10,678 bases of DNA from Acidimicrobiaceae bacterium (GTDB lineage Bacteria > Actinomycetota > Acidimicrobiia > Acidimicrobiales > Ilumatobacteraceae), in assembly GCA_947458565.1 (NCBI GenBank), contig CANGZK010000029.1:1-10678 (forward strand), written 5' to 3'. The notes beneath the pieces were generated by a model. It made no database searches. It worked only from the letters and a program-made list of their open reading frames with translations, and was not told the DNA's origin. Made by a program: the position numbers and the translations under genes. Positions within the stretch are counted from its first letter, which is position 1. The number at the start of each line of letters is the position of its first letter. Below, piece by piece: positions 1-7,126 of the stretch.

Positions 1-2
1 GG

Positions 3-146
3 GCGGTGACGATGGCCGAATACAACCAACACACCACATGTCGTATCATCCAGCGCGGTCTGCGCCTTGATATTCAGCCACCGATTGAAGTGTTTTCAAA
101 CGATGTGCGCTTGCGCGACTTATTTAGTTTTATTGAAAACGTATAA
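3..146 (+). CDS. C-terminal end of an unidentified protein (partial)
   Basis: An open frame enters from the left edge and stops at TAA 144-146, leaving 47 codons. The tail contains the segments RGLRLDIQPPIEVFSNDVR and RDLFSFIENV. I do not recognise the family. A segment like 'GLRLDIQPP' followed by a short hydrophobic C-terminal helix is vaguely like the end of uroporphyrinogen-III synthases, but that is only a weak impression. Its stop lies 9 bp from the stop of the convergent carbonic anhydrase gene, which fits a genuine gene end. The other two forward frames are closed by stops within this stretch. The true start and function need sequence to the left of the window. Confidence 0.55.
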   Translation, partial: AVTMAEYNQHTTCRIIQRGLRLDIQPPIEVFSNDVRLRDLFSFIENV

Positions 147-155
147 CAACGTTTC

Positions 156-734
156 TTAAGAAGCTTTCCCCGCCTTTGTGGCATCAGCAATTTCAACCAG
201 CTGACCAGTTGTCACATCGTAGATGTAGCCATAAATCGGAATGTTTTTAGGCACCAATGGGTGATTTCTAATTCGGCTGACATCTTCAACAACACTTTTC
301 GGATTGTCTGTAATGGTGTGCCAATTGATGTATTTGCCTTCAGTCGAACCTGGTCCTTTGCCGATATCGGTGAAACCATCTGCGCCAAGAGCGGCAGTTT
401 CAAGACTTGATTGCAGCAAGCCACTCATCACGTCGTTAGTAAAAAACTCCATGCCGCAATTGGAGTGGTGAATGACGAACCATTCTTTGGTGCCGAGAAG
501 CTTGTAGGAAATGACAAGGGAGCGAATTGCATCATCGGTTGCTCTTCCTCCAGCGTTGCGAATGACGTGTGCATCACCTTCTGAGAGACCGGCGTATTTG
601 GCTGGGTCAAGTCGGGCATCCATGCATGTCAAAATCGCAAACTGACGTGCTGGCGGGAGGGCCAGAGTGCCTCTGGCGCCGAATGACGCAACATAGGAAT
701 CGTTTGCACTGAGAACTTCTTTGAGAACTGACAT
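156..734 (-). CDS. Beta-class carbonic anhydrase
   Basis: This 192-residue protein should interconvert CO2 and bicarbonate in the cytoplasm with a zinc ion. The beta-class active site is visible: Cys37, Asp39 and Arg41 in the motif TCMDAR, then His90 and Cys93 in HHSNCGM. Cys37, His90 and Cys93 would bind zinc, and Asp39-Arg41 form the catalytic dyad. The spacing is the same as in the mycobacterial enzyme Rv1284 (Cys35, Asp37, His88, Cys91) with an offset of two. The ATG at 734 is well supported by an AAGGAG ribosome-binding site at 741-746, six bases upstream, one of the best in the window. The gene is transcribed alone, with 114 bp separating it from leuD. An AT-rich Fur-like palindrome lies upstream at 761-779. 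The gene may supply bicarbonate for carboxylases, but nothing here ties it to a particular pathway. Confidence 0.93.
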   Translation of the reverse strand: MSVLKEVLSANDSYVASFGARGTLALPPARQFAILTCMDARLDPAKYAGLSEGDAHVIRNAGGRATDDAIRSLVISYKLLGTKEWFVIHHSNCGMEFFTNDVMSGLLQSSLETAALGADGFTDIGKGPGSTEGKYINWHTITDNPKSVVEDVSRIRNHPLVPKNIPIYGYIYDVTTGQLVEIADATKAGKAS

Positions 735-740
735 GGTGTG

Positions 741-746
741 CTCCTT
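741..746 (-). promoter_or_regulatory. Ribosome-binding site of the carbonic anhydrase gene
   Basis: Read on the minus strand this is AAGGAG, six bases before the ATG at 734. It fixes the start codon. It stands out because most other genes in the window have weak or no Shine-Dalgarno sequences. Confidence 0.8.
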
Positions 747-760
747 GTTTGTTGATATAC

Positions 761-779
761 GATAATTATGATCATTTTA
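761..779. promoter_or_regulatory. Fur-family-like operator upstream of carbonic anhydrase (candidate)
   Basis: The 19-mer GATAATTATGATCATTTTA matches the classical Fur consensus GATAATGATAATCATTATC at 15 of 19 positions. It lies 27-45 bp upstream of the carbonic anhydrase start, where the promoter should be: a TATCGT hexamer (minus strand, 759-764) could be the -10 box. The surroundings are AT-rich, so chance similarity is a real possibility. A Fur, Zur or PerR type metal regulator could act here, which would fit a zinc enzyme, but this is inference. Confidence 0.3.
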
Positions 780-848
780 GTCATATTTAGAAATAGATTC
801 AAAATAGGGCCAAATCACATGTCCTGTATGGGTTTTCTAGGCCGCTAA

Positions 849-1439
849 CTAGCGGGCTGCAAGCCAAGCTGGGCGAGAAGCCTCAAACTTGGAAATTGCA
901 TCTGCGTCAGCCAACGTGATGCTGATGTCGTCGAGACCGTTAATGAAACGCTGCTGAGTTTCGGTGTCCATGTCGAACTTCTCGGTGATTCCGGCACTTG
1001 GAATCTCAACTGTAAAGCGGTGCAAGTCAATGGTGATTTCGGCTGTTGCATCGTTTTCAATGACTGCCCAAATCCGATTGACGGTTGGCTCTGACAGAAC
1101 GATCGGCAACAAACCATTTTTTGTGCAGTTGTTGCGGAAGATGTCGCTGAAACTTGGGGCAATGACGGCATCAAAGCCACCTTGTTGAAGTGCCCACACC
1201 GCATGTTCGCGTGAAGAGCCAACACCGAAGCTTGGGCCAGCAACTAAAACAGATGCGCCAACATAACGCTCGTCGTTTAATACAAAGTTGCGATCATCGC
1301 GCCATGTAGAGAACAAACCTTTTTCGAAACCTGTGCGCTCAACACGCTTGAGCCACTCTGCAGGAATGATCTGATCGGTGTCGACGTCTGACCGCTTCAA
1401 TGGAACTCCACGGCCGCTGATGATGCTTACTTTTTTCAT
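849..1439 (-). CDS. leuD: 3-isopropylmalate dehydratase small subunit
   Basis: LeuD is the small (swivel-domain) subunit of isopropylmalate isomerase. With LeuC it converts 2-isopropylmalate to 3-isopropylmalate in leucine synthesis. The 196-residue protein has the family landmarks in order: DTDQIIP (residues 20-26), the substrate-binding loop GPSFGVGSSREHAVWAL (68-84) and FRNNCTKNGLLPI (101-113), then a helical C-terminus. Length is typical for bacterial LeuD. The ATG at 1439 follows the leuC stop by 10 bp. No good Shine-Dalgarno sequence is seen, so translational coupling to leuC is likely. The pair is the usual leuCD arrangement. A short CCGCT/AGCGG inverted repeat overlaps the stop codon (842-855), but it lacks a T-run and is not convincing as a terminator. 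Confidence 0.97.
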   Translation of the reverse strand: MKKVSIISGRGVPLKRSDVDTDQIIPAEWLKRVERTGFEKGLFSTWRDDRNFVLNDERYVGASVLVAGPSFGVGSSREHAVWALQQGGFDAVIAPSFSDIFRNNCTKNGLLPIVLSEPTVNRIWAVIENDATAEITIDLHRFTVEIPSAGITEKFDMDTETQQRFINGLDDISITLADADAISKFEASRPAWLAAR

Positions 1440-1449
1440 GACTTGAGGC

Positions 1450-2865
1450 TCATTTCAAATCTGCTGGAGTAGCGAAGTGGCCGGCAACTGCTGTGGCTGC
1501 CGCAATTTGTGGTGAAACGAGATGCGTGCGACCTCCACGGCCCTGGCGGCCTTCGAAGTTGCGGTTAGAAGTAGAAGCACTGCGCTCATTTTGAGCAAGT
1601 TTGTCTGGGTTCATGGCCAAGCACATTGAGCAACCAGGCTCGCGCCAGTCGACACCTGCCGCAATAAAGATTTTGTCGAGACCTTCGGCTTCAGCTTGCT
1701 TCTTGACTTGGTGACTACCAGGCACAACCATCACGCGCTTGACGGTGACGGTGCGGCCCTCGAATACCGATGCTGCAGCACGCAAGTCTTCAATGCGGCT
1801 GTTGGTGCACGAACCGATGAACACGGTGTCGACGGTGATGTCACGGATTGGGGTGCCGGCAGTGAGACCCATATAAGTGAGTGCGCGAGCGACGGTGTCG
1901 CGTGCAGTTGCATCGGCATAATCATCCGGGTTCGGAATGCGGTCATCGATACCAAGTACTTGGGCAGGGTTGGTGCCCCACGTGATTTGCGGCTTGATAG
2001 TTGCTGCATCAATAACGACTTCTTTATCCCATGCCGCACCATCGTCAGAAACGAGCGTGCGCCACTCGGCAACTGCTTGGTCCCATGCTGCACCGGCTGG
2101 TGCGTACTCACGACCCTTCAAATACTCGAAAGTTGTTTCATCGGGTGCAATCAGACCAGCCTTCGCGCCGGCTTCGATCGACATGTTGCACACCGTCATG
2201 CGACCTTCCATTGACAGCGAACGAATTGCAGAACCGCGGTATTCGATGACGTGGCCAATGCCACCGCCCGTGCCAATTTGGCCGATGATTGCCAAGATCA
2301 CATCTTTTGCAGTAACGCCAGGCGAAAGTGTGCCTTCAACCGTGACGCTCATCCACTTTGGTCGTGTTTGCGGAAGTGTCTGAGTTGCAAGAACGTGTTC
2401 GACTTCGCTTGTGCCGATACCAAATGCAAGTGCGCCGAATGCACCGTGCGTTGCAGTGTGGCTGTCGCCGCACACAATGGTCATGCCAGGAAGTGTTCGA
2501 CCTTGCTCTGGCCCGATGACGTGCACGATGCCTTGTCTCGGGTCGCCCATTGGGTACAGCGTGATGCCGAACTCTTTGGCGTTCGCTCGCATGACATCAA
2601 TTTGCTTTGCCGAGATTGGGTCGGCAATCGGCAAGTGGATGTCTTTGGTTGGCACGTTGTGATCTTCAGTCGCAACGGTGAGATCGGGGCGGCGAACCTT
2701 GCGATTGTTGATGCGCAAACCGTCGAATGCCTGCGGGCTCGTTACTTCATGAACAAGGTGTAAATCGATGTACAACAACTCGGCATCACCAGGAGCGTTG
2801 TTGACCATGTGACGGTCCCACACTTTTTGCGGCAAGGTCAGTGGGCGTGTGGTCGGATTGGCCAT
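1450..2865 (-). CDS. leuC: 3-isopropylmalate dehydratase large subunit
   Basis: LeuC is the iron-sulfur subunit of isopropylmalate isomerase (aconitase superfamily), acting with LeuD on 2-isopropylmalate. The 471-residue length is standard. Visible motifs are GDSHTATHGAFGALAFGIG (133-151), GSCTNSRIEDLRAA (351-364) and CSMCLAMNPD (412-421). Cys353, Cys412 and Cys415 are the expected 4Fe-4S ligands, and all are present. The ATG at 2865 is chosen because the N-terminus (TLPQKVWDRH, 14-19 core PQKVWD) lines up with the normal LeuC start. An AGAGGA touches the ATG directly, which is too close for a normal Shine-Dalgarno. A -10-like CAGAAT at 2872-2877 is spaced for transcription starting at or near the ATG, so the message may be leaderless. 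A perfect palindrome at 2880-2900 lies across the -35 region and could be the operator. Confidence 0.98.
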   Translation of the reverse strand: MANPTTRPLTLPQKVWDRHMVNNAPGDAELLYIDLHLVHEVTSPQAFDGLRINNRKVRRPDLTVATEDHNVPTKDIHLPIADPISAKQIDVMRANAKEFGITLYPMGDPRQGIVHVIGPEQGRTLPGMTIVCGDSHTATHGAFGALAFGIGTSEVEHVLATQTLPQTRPKWMSVTVEGTLSPGVTAKDVILAIIGQIGTGGGIGHVIEYRGSAIRSLSMEGRMTVCNMSIEAGAKAGLIAPDETTFEYLKGREYAPAGAAWDQAVAEWRTLVSDDGAAWDKEVVIDAATIKPQITWGTNPAQVLGIDDRIPNPDDYADATARDTVARALTYMGLTAGTPIRDITVDTVFIGSCTNSRIEDLRAAASVFEGRTVTVKRVMVVPGSHQVKKQAEAEGLDKIFIAAGVDWREPGCSMCLAMNPDKLAQNERSASTSNRNFEGRQGRGGRTHLVSPQIAAATAVAGHFATPADLK

Positions 2866-2871
2866 TCCTCT

Positions 2872-2877
2872 ATTCTG
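2872..2877 (-). promoter_or_regulatory. Candidate -10 box of leuCD
   Basis: CAGAAT on the minus strand ends six bases before the leuC ATG, the spacing expected if transcription starts on the A of the ATG. The first base departs from the TAnnnT pattern. No good -35 is visible; its expected position is covered by the palindrome at 2880-2900. Confidence 0.35.
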
Positions 2878-2879
2878 CC

Positions 2880-2900
2880 GTGATTTCTACAAAAAATCAC
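2880..2900. promoter_or_regulatory. Perfect palindrome GTGATTT-N7-AAATCAC, candidate leu operator
   Basis: Seven bases (2880-2886) are repeated in perfect inverted orientation at 2894-2900 with a 7-base spacer. The element sits between the divergent leuC and the gene at 2943, 15 bp upstream of the leuC start and across its -35 region. Size and position suit a dimeric repressor. In other actinobacteria leuCD is controlled by the IclR-type regulator LtbR from a divergent gene. The divergent gene here does not look like IclR, so the regulator is unknown. Confidence 0.45.
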
Positions 2901-2942
2901 CGTTGCACTGCACTTGGTGTTGCCTCATGCACACATCGGGGC

Positions 2943-3497
2943 ATGACAAAACACACAAATACTCCAGTAGCCCTAGCCACCTGCGTCGAACAGAGCCTGC
3001 ATATGTCGCTCGATGGATTTGATCTCAAGCGTGCCCGTTTGTATGGCATCAGCGTGGTGGATGCAGGTGGCGTGAATCGGCTCGAGGACGGAGCATTACG
3101 AATTACGTTTCTTGCTGAGCACGGTGACGTATACGAATTGATCGATGCGCCGACGAGTGCCATTGTGAGAATGTTTGATGCTGCAGTGGTGCTGACCTGC
3201 GGATGGGCTGCGCCGATTGACCGCAGTCATGGGAGTGACGGTGATGGCGAAGATGATGACGAAGTTGATGAAGATGCAAATGAAAAAGTTCCACCAAGTC
3301 AGCACCCACAGAGGCGTCGAGTGAGGCTGGTGGTAGTGGTGGGAGACCAGGGCGTGGGATCGGTGTTGCGATTTGCCGATACGCCCAAGGAGATCGTGAC
3401 CGACGCTGGCTCTGCGCGCGGCAGCTTGGCCGATGCGGTAACCAACCTGTGGTTTGACAGCCCCGTACATGTGGCGCGATCTACTAGCGCGATCTAG
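2943..3497 (+). CDS. Hypothetical protein with acidic linker, divergent from leuC
   Basis: I do not recognise this 184-residue protein. The frame is open from 2841, but the ATG at 2943 (MTKHTNTPVALATC) is preferred because earlier starts would overlap leuC and its promoter. No clear ribosome-binding site precedes it. An N-terminal half (about 1-95) looks folded, with the segments LARxYGISVVDAGGVNRLEDG-like and FLAEHGDVYELIDAP (56-70) and a hydrophobic stretch MFDAAVVLTCGWAAP (77-91). Then comes a very acidic, probably disordered linker (about 99-114), a basic patch QRRRVR (123-128), and a second beta-rich part starting LVVVVGDQGVGSVLRF (129-144). No signal peptide, membrane helix or DNA-binding helix-turn-helix is evident. 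It could be co-transcribed with nadA, whose start is 44 bp downstream, but nadA seems to have its own promoter. Codon use resembles the neighbours. Confidence 0.75.
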   Translation: MTKHTNTPVALATCVEQSLHMSLDGFDLKRARLYGISVVDAGGVNRLEDGALRITFLAEHGDVYELIDAPTSAIVRMFDAAVVLTCGWAAPIDRSHGSDGDGEDDDEVDEDANEKVPPSQHPQRRRVRLVVVVGDQGVGSVLRFADTPKEIVTDAGSARGSLADAVTNLWFDSPVHVARSTSAI

Positions 3498-3513
3498 TAG
3501 TAAAAACTAGTAG
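3481..3513. repeat. Three CTAGTAG heptamers at 13-bp intervals upstream of nadA
   Basis: CTACTAG (3481-3487), CTAGTAG (3494-3500) and CTAGTAG (3507-3513) start exactly 13 bp apart. The first is the reverse complement of the other two, so the first pair is also an inverted repeat with a 6-base spacer. A direct repeat GCGCGATCTA (3474-3483 and 3487-3496) overlaps it. The block spans the stop codon of the upstream gene and ends 28 bp before the nadA start, covering and lying upstream of its likely -35 region. It is a candidate operator for the NAD operon. It does not match a regulator motif I can name with confidence. Confidence 0.5.
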
Positions 3514-3529
3514 GTAGTTGATCTGCCGA

Positions 3530-3535
3530 TAACTT
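3530..3535 (+). promoter_or_regulatory. Candidate -10 box giving a leaderless nadABC mRNA
   Basis: TAACTT matches TAnnnT and ends six bases before the nadA GTG. With standard spacing, transcription would begin on the G of the start codon. The AAGG at 3537-3540 is only one base from the GTG, too close to work as a normal Shine-Dalgarno, which favours the leaderless reading. Confidence 0.45.
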
Positions 3536-3541
3536 GAAGGT

Positions 3542-4504
3542 GTGAGTACATGGGCGCAAGAGGTGCGACAACTTGCCAAAGATCGAGACGCCGTTATTTT
3601 GGCGCACAATTATCAGCTACCCGAAATTCAGGACGTAGCCGACCACGTAGGTGACTCACTCGCACTGTCGCGCATTGCATCGCAAGTCAAAGAATCAACA
3701 ATCATTTTCTGCGGTGTGCACTTCATGGCTGAGACCGCAAAAATCTTAAGTTACGACAAGACAGTGATCATTCCTGATGCACGTGCAGGCTGCTCACTTG
3801 CAGACACCATTAACGCCGAACAGTTGCGCATGTGGAAAGCCGAACACCCTGGTGCAGTTGTAGTGAGTTACGTCAACACAACAGCGGCGGTAAAGGCCGA
3901 GACAGACATCTGTTGTACGTCATCAAATGCAGTGGAAGTTGTGCAGTCGATAGACCCAAACACAGAAATTCTGTTTTGCCCAGATCAATTCTTGGGAGCA
4001 CATGCACAACGCGCAACCGGTCGCACCAACATGCACATTTGGATGGGCGAGTGTCATGTGCATGCAGGCATAAATGGTCAAGACTTGAAGGCGATGGTTG
4101 CAGCTGAACCAGATGCAGAATTATTTATTCATCCAGAATGCGGATGTGCGACCTCGGCGATGTATTTGGCCTCGAGTGGCGCGGTGCCAGCCGAGCGAAC
4201 CAAGATTTTGTCGACGTCAGGCATGATTACGGCCGCCAAAGAAACTCAGGCCAAGAAAGTTTTAGTTGCAACAGAGACGGGCATGCTGCATCAACTGCGC
4301 AAAGCAAATCCACTCGTCATCTTTGAGCCAGTTAATCGCGCGGCAGTGTGCAAGTACATGAAAATGAATACACCAGAAAAACTGCTCGAGGCACTTCGAA
4401 CAGGTAAAGACGAAGTGACTGTGCCGCAAGCAATTGCAGACAGAGCACGACTTTCGGTTGAGCGCATGATTGCGATAGGTACGCCGTCAAGGACAAAGGA
4501 ATAG
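3542..4504 (+). CDS. nadA: Quinolinate synthase
   Basis: NadA condenses iminoaspartate, made by NadB, with dihydroxyacetone phosphate to give quinolinate, using a 4Fe-4S cluster. The 320-residue protein has the family pattern: ILAHNYQLPEIQDVADHVGDS (near 19-39), GVHFMAETAKIL (58-69), then the cluster cysteines Cys84 (AGCSLAD), Cys171 (GECHVHAG) and Cys270 (AVCKYMKMN). HPECGC (197-202) and STSGM (224-228) are further conserved pieces. Start: GTG at 3542, since it gives the usual short N-terminus and fits the TAACTT -10 spacing. The gene heads a tight operon; nadB begins 8 bp after its TAG. The CTAGTAG repeat block upstream may control the operon. Confidence 0.98.
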   Translation: MSTWAQEVRQLAKDRDAVILAHNYQLPEIQDVADHVGDSLALSRIASQVKESTIIFCGVHFMAETAKILSYDKTVIIPDARAGCSLADTINAEQLRMWKAEHPGAVVVSYVNTTAAVKAETDICCTSSNAVEVVQSIDPNTEILFCPDQFLGAHAQRATGRTNMHIWMGECHVHAGINGQDLKAMVAAEPDAELFIHPECGCATSAMYLASSGAVPAERTKILSTSGMITAAKETQAKKVLVATETGMLHQLRKANPLVIFEPVNRAAVCKYMKMNTPEKLLEALRTGKDEVTVPQAIADRARLSVERMIAIGTPSRTKE

Positions 4505-4512
4505 CAATAGTC

Positions 4513-6198
4513 GTGACGACGCGAGCAGTTTCATTGCCTGCTGCCTTGAGTGCTCCAGATGTGTCATGGACACGAGATACGGATGTTGTGGTGCTTGGCT
4601 CTGGCGCAGCAGGCTTGGCTGCAGCGCTTGCTGCTCGACCAGTTCGAGATGTACTGATCGTTACAAAAGACACTCTTGATGCCGGGTCGACCGCATGGGC
4701 TCAGGGGGGATTGGCTGCAGTGTTTGACCCAGCCGATACGTTTGCCGAACACGTGCGTGACACGTTGGATGCCGGCGGTGGTCTGTGCGATGAAAGTGCG
4801 GTGACGTCGTTGGTTCGCGATGCTCCGACTGCAATTGATTATCTAGAAAAAATGGGCGCAGCTTTTGACCCAGGTGCAGACGGATCGCGTGCATTGACTC
4901 GTGAGGGTGGGCACTCGAGGTCGCGCATTGTGCACGCGGGTGGCGATCAGTCGGGTGCCGAAATTCAGCGCACACTCGACGAAAATGCCATCAACGCAGG
5001 TGTAGAAGTTTTGGAAAATGCATTTGCTCTTGACTTAGTGTTTGGGCCAGATCTTGCATCGGGAAAACGCCAAGTTGCAGGCATACGTATTGCATTGCTC
5101 AACGGTGATGGCACAGTGAAAAGCGTTGGTGTTGTTACTGCGCGCGCAATCGTGATCGCAACAGGTGGCTATGGCCAAGTATTTGCAAGCACGTCAAACC
5201 CACCAGCTGTGACGGGCGATGGTCACGCACTCGCGTTGCGCGCAGGGCTCACATTGCGCGATCTGGAATTTGTGCAATTTCACCCAACTGTGTTGTGGCA
5301 AGAAGTTGGATCTACGAAACAGCAAGTTTTGATCTCGGAAGCGGTGCGTGGTGAAGGTGCAGTGTTGTTTGATGCTGCCGGCGAACGAATCATGAAGGGC
5401 GTGCACCCGCAAGAAGACTTGGCACCGCGAGATGTCGTGGCTGCAGCAATCAGCGCGCGAATGGCACAAAACATTAATGGTGTCGATGATCATGTGTATT
5501 TGGATGCAACGCACATAGGCGAGCGCTTTGCAACGCGGTTTCCATTCATCACCAAAGCGTGCAATGCAGCAGGCATCGACCCACAACACGAGCGCATTCC
5601 GGTTGCTCCTGCTGCTCACTACACATGTGGTGGTATCGACTCAAACATGGATGGAACGACAGAAGTTGAAGGGTTGTATGCCGTTGGCGAAGTGGCATAC
5701 ACCGGTGTGCACGGGGCAAATCGACTGGCATCAAACAGCTTGACTGAAAGCCTCGTTGTTGGCACTCGTGTTGGCCGCAACTTGGCTTGGAAGATGCCGA
5801 CTCGCGTAGAGCCGGTGGCTGACGTAGTTGACCCGCAAGCAAACAACACGGTGGGGTTGTTGGATGACTCGTTGCGTGCGCATGTGCGTGTGACGATGTC
5901 GAAACATGTTGGTGTCTTGCGTCGACCTGATGGACTTCAAGCCACGATGGATGCTCTTGCGATAGCGGCAGAAAAGATTGATACCAAGACTCCAGCATCG
6001 CGACGTAATTTTGAAGCGACGAATATTTTGACAGTAGCCACAGCTGTTGCTGCTTCGGCGATGGCTCGCACGGAGAGCAGGGGATGCCACCGTCGTACCG
6101 ACACTGTTGAGCCACGTGATATTTGGTTGCGACATCTGCAGGTTTCTTTGAGCAACAATCAACTCATTATTGACAATCTGCCGACAGAGACTGCATAG
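4513..6198 (+). CDS. nadB: L-aspartate oxidase
   Basis: NadB oxidises L-aspartate to iminoaspartate with FAD, feeding NadA. The 561-residue length is normal. In order: FAD-binding DVVVLGSGAAGLAAAL (24-39), GSTAWAQGGLAAVF (58-71), REGGHSRSRIVHAGGDQSGA (130-149), FHPT (256-259), ISEAVRGEGAVLFD (274-287), PRDVVAAAI (305-313), HYTCGG (369-374) and ANRLASNSLTESLVVG (402-417). His257, Arg306, His369 and Arg404 correspond to the active-site residues of the family that separate it from succinate dehydrogenase flavoproteins. The C-terminal part has ESRGCHRRTD (521-530). The start is GTG 4513; an AAAGGA at 4495-4500 lies about 12 bases upstream, longer than ideal, so coupling to nadA translation is likely. 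nadC follows after 2 bp. Confidence 0.97.
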   Translation: MTTRAVSLPAALSAPDVSWTRDTDVVVLGSGAAGLAAALAARPVRDVLIVTKDTLDAGSTAWAQGGLAAVFDPADTFAEHVRDTLDAGGGLCDESAVTSLVRDAPTAIDYLEKMGAAFDPGADGSRALTREGGHSRSRIVHAGGDQSGAEIQRTLDENAINAGVEVLENAFALDLVFGPDLASGKRQVAGIRIALLNGDGTVKSVGVVTARAIVIATGGYGQVFASTSNPPAVTGDGHALALRAGLTLRDLEFVQFHPTVLWQEVGSTKQQVLISEAVRGEGAVLFDAAGERIMKGVHPQEDLAPRDVVAAAISARMAQNINGVDDHVYLDATHIGERFATRFPFITKACNAAGIDPQHERIPVAPAAHYTCGGIDSNMDGTTEVEGLYAVGEVAYTGVHGANRLASNSLTESLVVGTRVGRNLAWKMPTRVEPVADVVDPQANNTVGLLDDSLRAHVRVTMSKHVGVLRRPDGLQATMDALAIAAEKIDTKTPASRRNFEATNILTVATAVAASAMARTESRGCHRRTDTVEPRDIWLRHLQVSLSNNQLIIDNLPTETA

Positions 6199-6200
6199 CG

Positions 6201-7109
6201 ATGCAGTACCACCAACTCTCTGACGCAACTGCACGACAATTGCTGGCAAACAACTTGGTGCTTGATGACGTGCGTCGGCTTATCGCTGTTGCACTCGATG
6301 AAGACTTGAAAAATGGTCATGACGTCACTACTAATTCGACAGTGGCGGCAAGCCAACGAAGCACTGGTGTATTTGCGACCCGCGCAACTGGTTGCGTTGC
6401 AGGTCTTGACGTGGCAATTGCGGTGCTTGAGATGGTGTGTGGCAGCGAAAACATCACTGTGTCGAAACACCTTGACGATTGTGCTCGGGTAAAGCCAAAC
6501 GACAAACTGATGAGTGTTGAAGCACCAACACGCGGGCTGCTTACCGCGGAGCGCACAGCGCTCAATCTGCTGTGTCACTTAAGTGGTGTTGCAACTGCAA
6601 CGAGCGAATGGGCAGATGCTCTTGTTGGTACTGGTGCGCAGGTGCGTGACACGCGTAAGACAACGCCAGGCTTGCGTGCTCTCGAGAAATATGCGGTGCG
6701 ATGTGGTGGAGGTGTCAACCATCGCATGTCGTTGTCGGATGCCGCGCTCGTGAAAGATAATCACATTGCTGCAGCAGGTGGAGTGGCCGAAGCATTTGCG
6801 CTGGTGCGTGCTGGTGCGCCAAATATTGCTATCGAAATAGAGGTCGACACGCTTGACCAATTAACTGTTGCGCTTGGCGCAGGTGCCGATTTGGTGTTAC
6901 TCGACAATATGGCGCCAGCGATGCTCAAAGAAGCTGTGTCAATCGCCGCGAACCATCGAAACGCAACTGGAAAAGATGTGATCTTGGAGGCAAGCGGCGG
7001 ACTTACTCTCGAATCAGTAGGTGCAGTTGGCGCAACTGGTGTTCGCTACATCTCGGTTGGTGCACTTACTCACTCAGCCAAAGTGCTCGACATCGGACTA
7101 GATCTCTAG
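6201..7109 (+). CDS. nadC: Nicotinate-nucleotide pyrophosphorylase (carboxylating)
   Basis: NadC converts quinolinate and phosphoribosyl pyrophosphate into nicotinate mononucleotide, CO2 and pyrophosphate. This is the last step of the de novo branch encoded by this operon. The 302-residue protein contains RGLLTAERTALNLLCHLSG (111-129), DTRKTTPGLRALEKYAV (150-166), GGGVNHR (169-175), LVKDNHI (183-189), IEIEVDTL (211-218) and LLDNM (233-237). Arg118, Lys153, Arg175, Lys185, Glu214 and Asp235 match the ligand-binding residues of the M. tuberculosis enzyme (105, 140, 162, 172, 201, 222) with a constant offset of 13. The ATG at 6201 is 2 bp after the nadB stop; no strong Shine-Dalgarno is visible, so translation is probably coupled. 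It ends 17 bp from a convergent gene. Confidence 0.98.
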   Translation: MQYHQLSDATARQLLANNLVLDDVRRLIAVALDEDLKNGHDVTTNSTVAASQRSTGVFATRATGCVAGLDVAIAVLEMVCGSENITVSKHLDDCARVKPNDKLMSVEAPTRGLLTAERTALNLLCHLSGVATATSEWADALVGTGAQVRDTRKTTPGLRALEKYAVRCGGGVNHRMSLSDAALVKDNHIAAAGGVAEAFALVRAGAPNIAIEIEVDTLDQLTVALGAGADLVLLDNMAPAMLKEAVSIAANHRNATGKDVILEASGGLTLESVGAVGATGVRYISVGALTHSAKVLDIGLDL

Positions 7110-7126
7110 ACGATTTTTAACAGTTT

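Noticed and set aside
842..855. CCGCT/AGCGG hairpin at the leuD stop as a leuCD terminator
   Set aside because: Only five base pairs, overlaps the stop codon, and no T-run follows on the minus strand.
1696..2763. Long + strand open frames antisense to leuC (172, 148 and 170 residues)
   Set aside because: They lie within the clearly functional leuC and have cysteine- and histidine-rich shadow-like translations with no recognisable domain.
2841..2942. Upstream extension of the divergent hypothetical gene to 2841
   Set aside because: It would overlap the leuC coding start and include the palindrome and promoter region; the ATG at 2943 is the more reasonable start.
5549..6249. Long minus-strand frames opposite nadB (188 and 172 residues)
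   Set aside because: nadB has complete family motifs through this region; the opposite frames are rich in Cys, His, Ser and Gln and carry no domain.
7098..7118. CTAGA-TC-TCTAG inverted repeat at the nadC stop followed by TTTTT, as a terminator between convergent genes
   Set aside because: The stem is short and AT-rich with a loop of at most four bases, so it would be unstable; it also overlaps the nadC stop codon.
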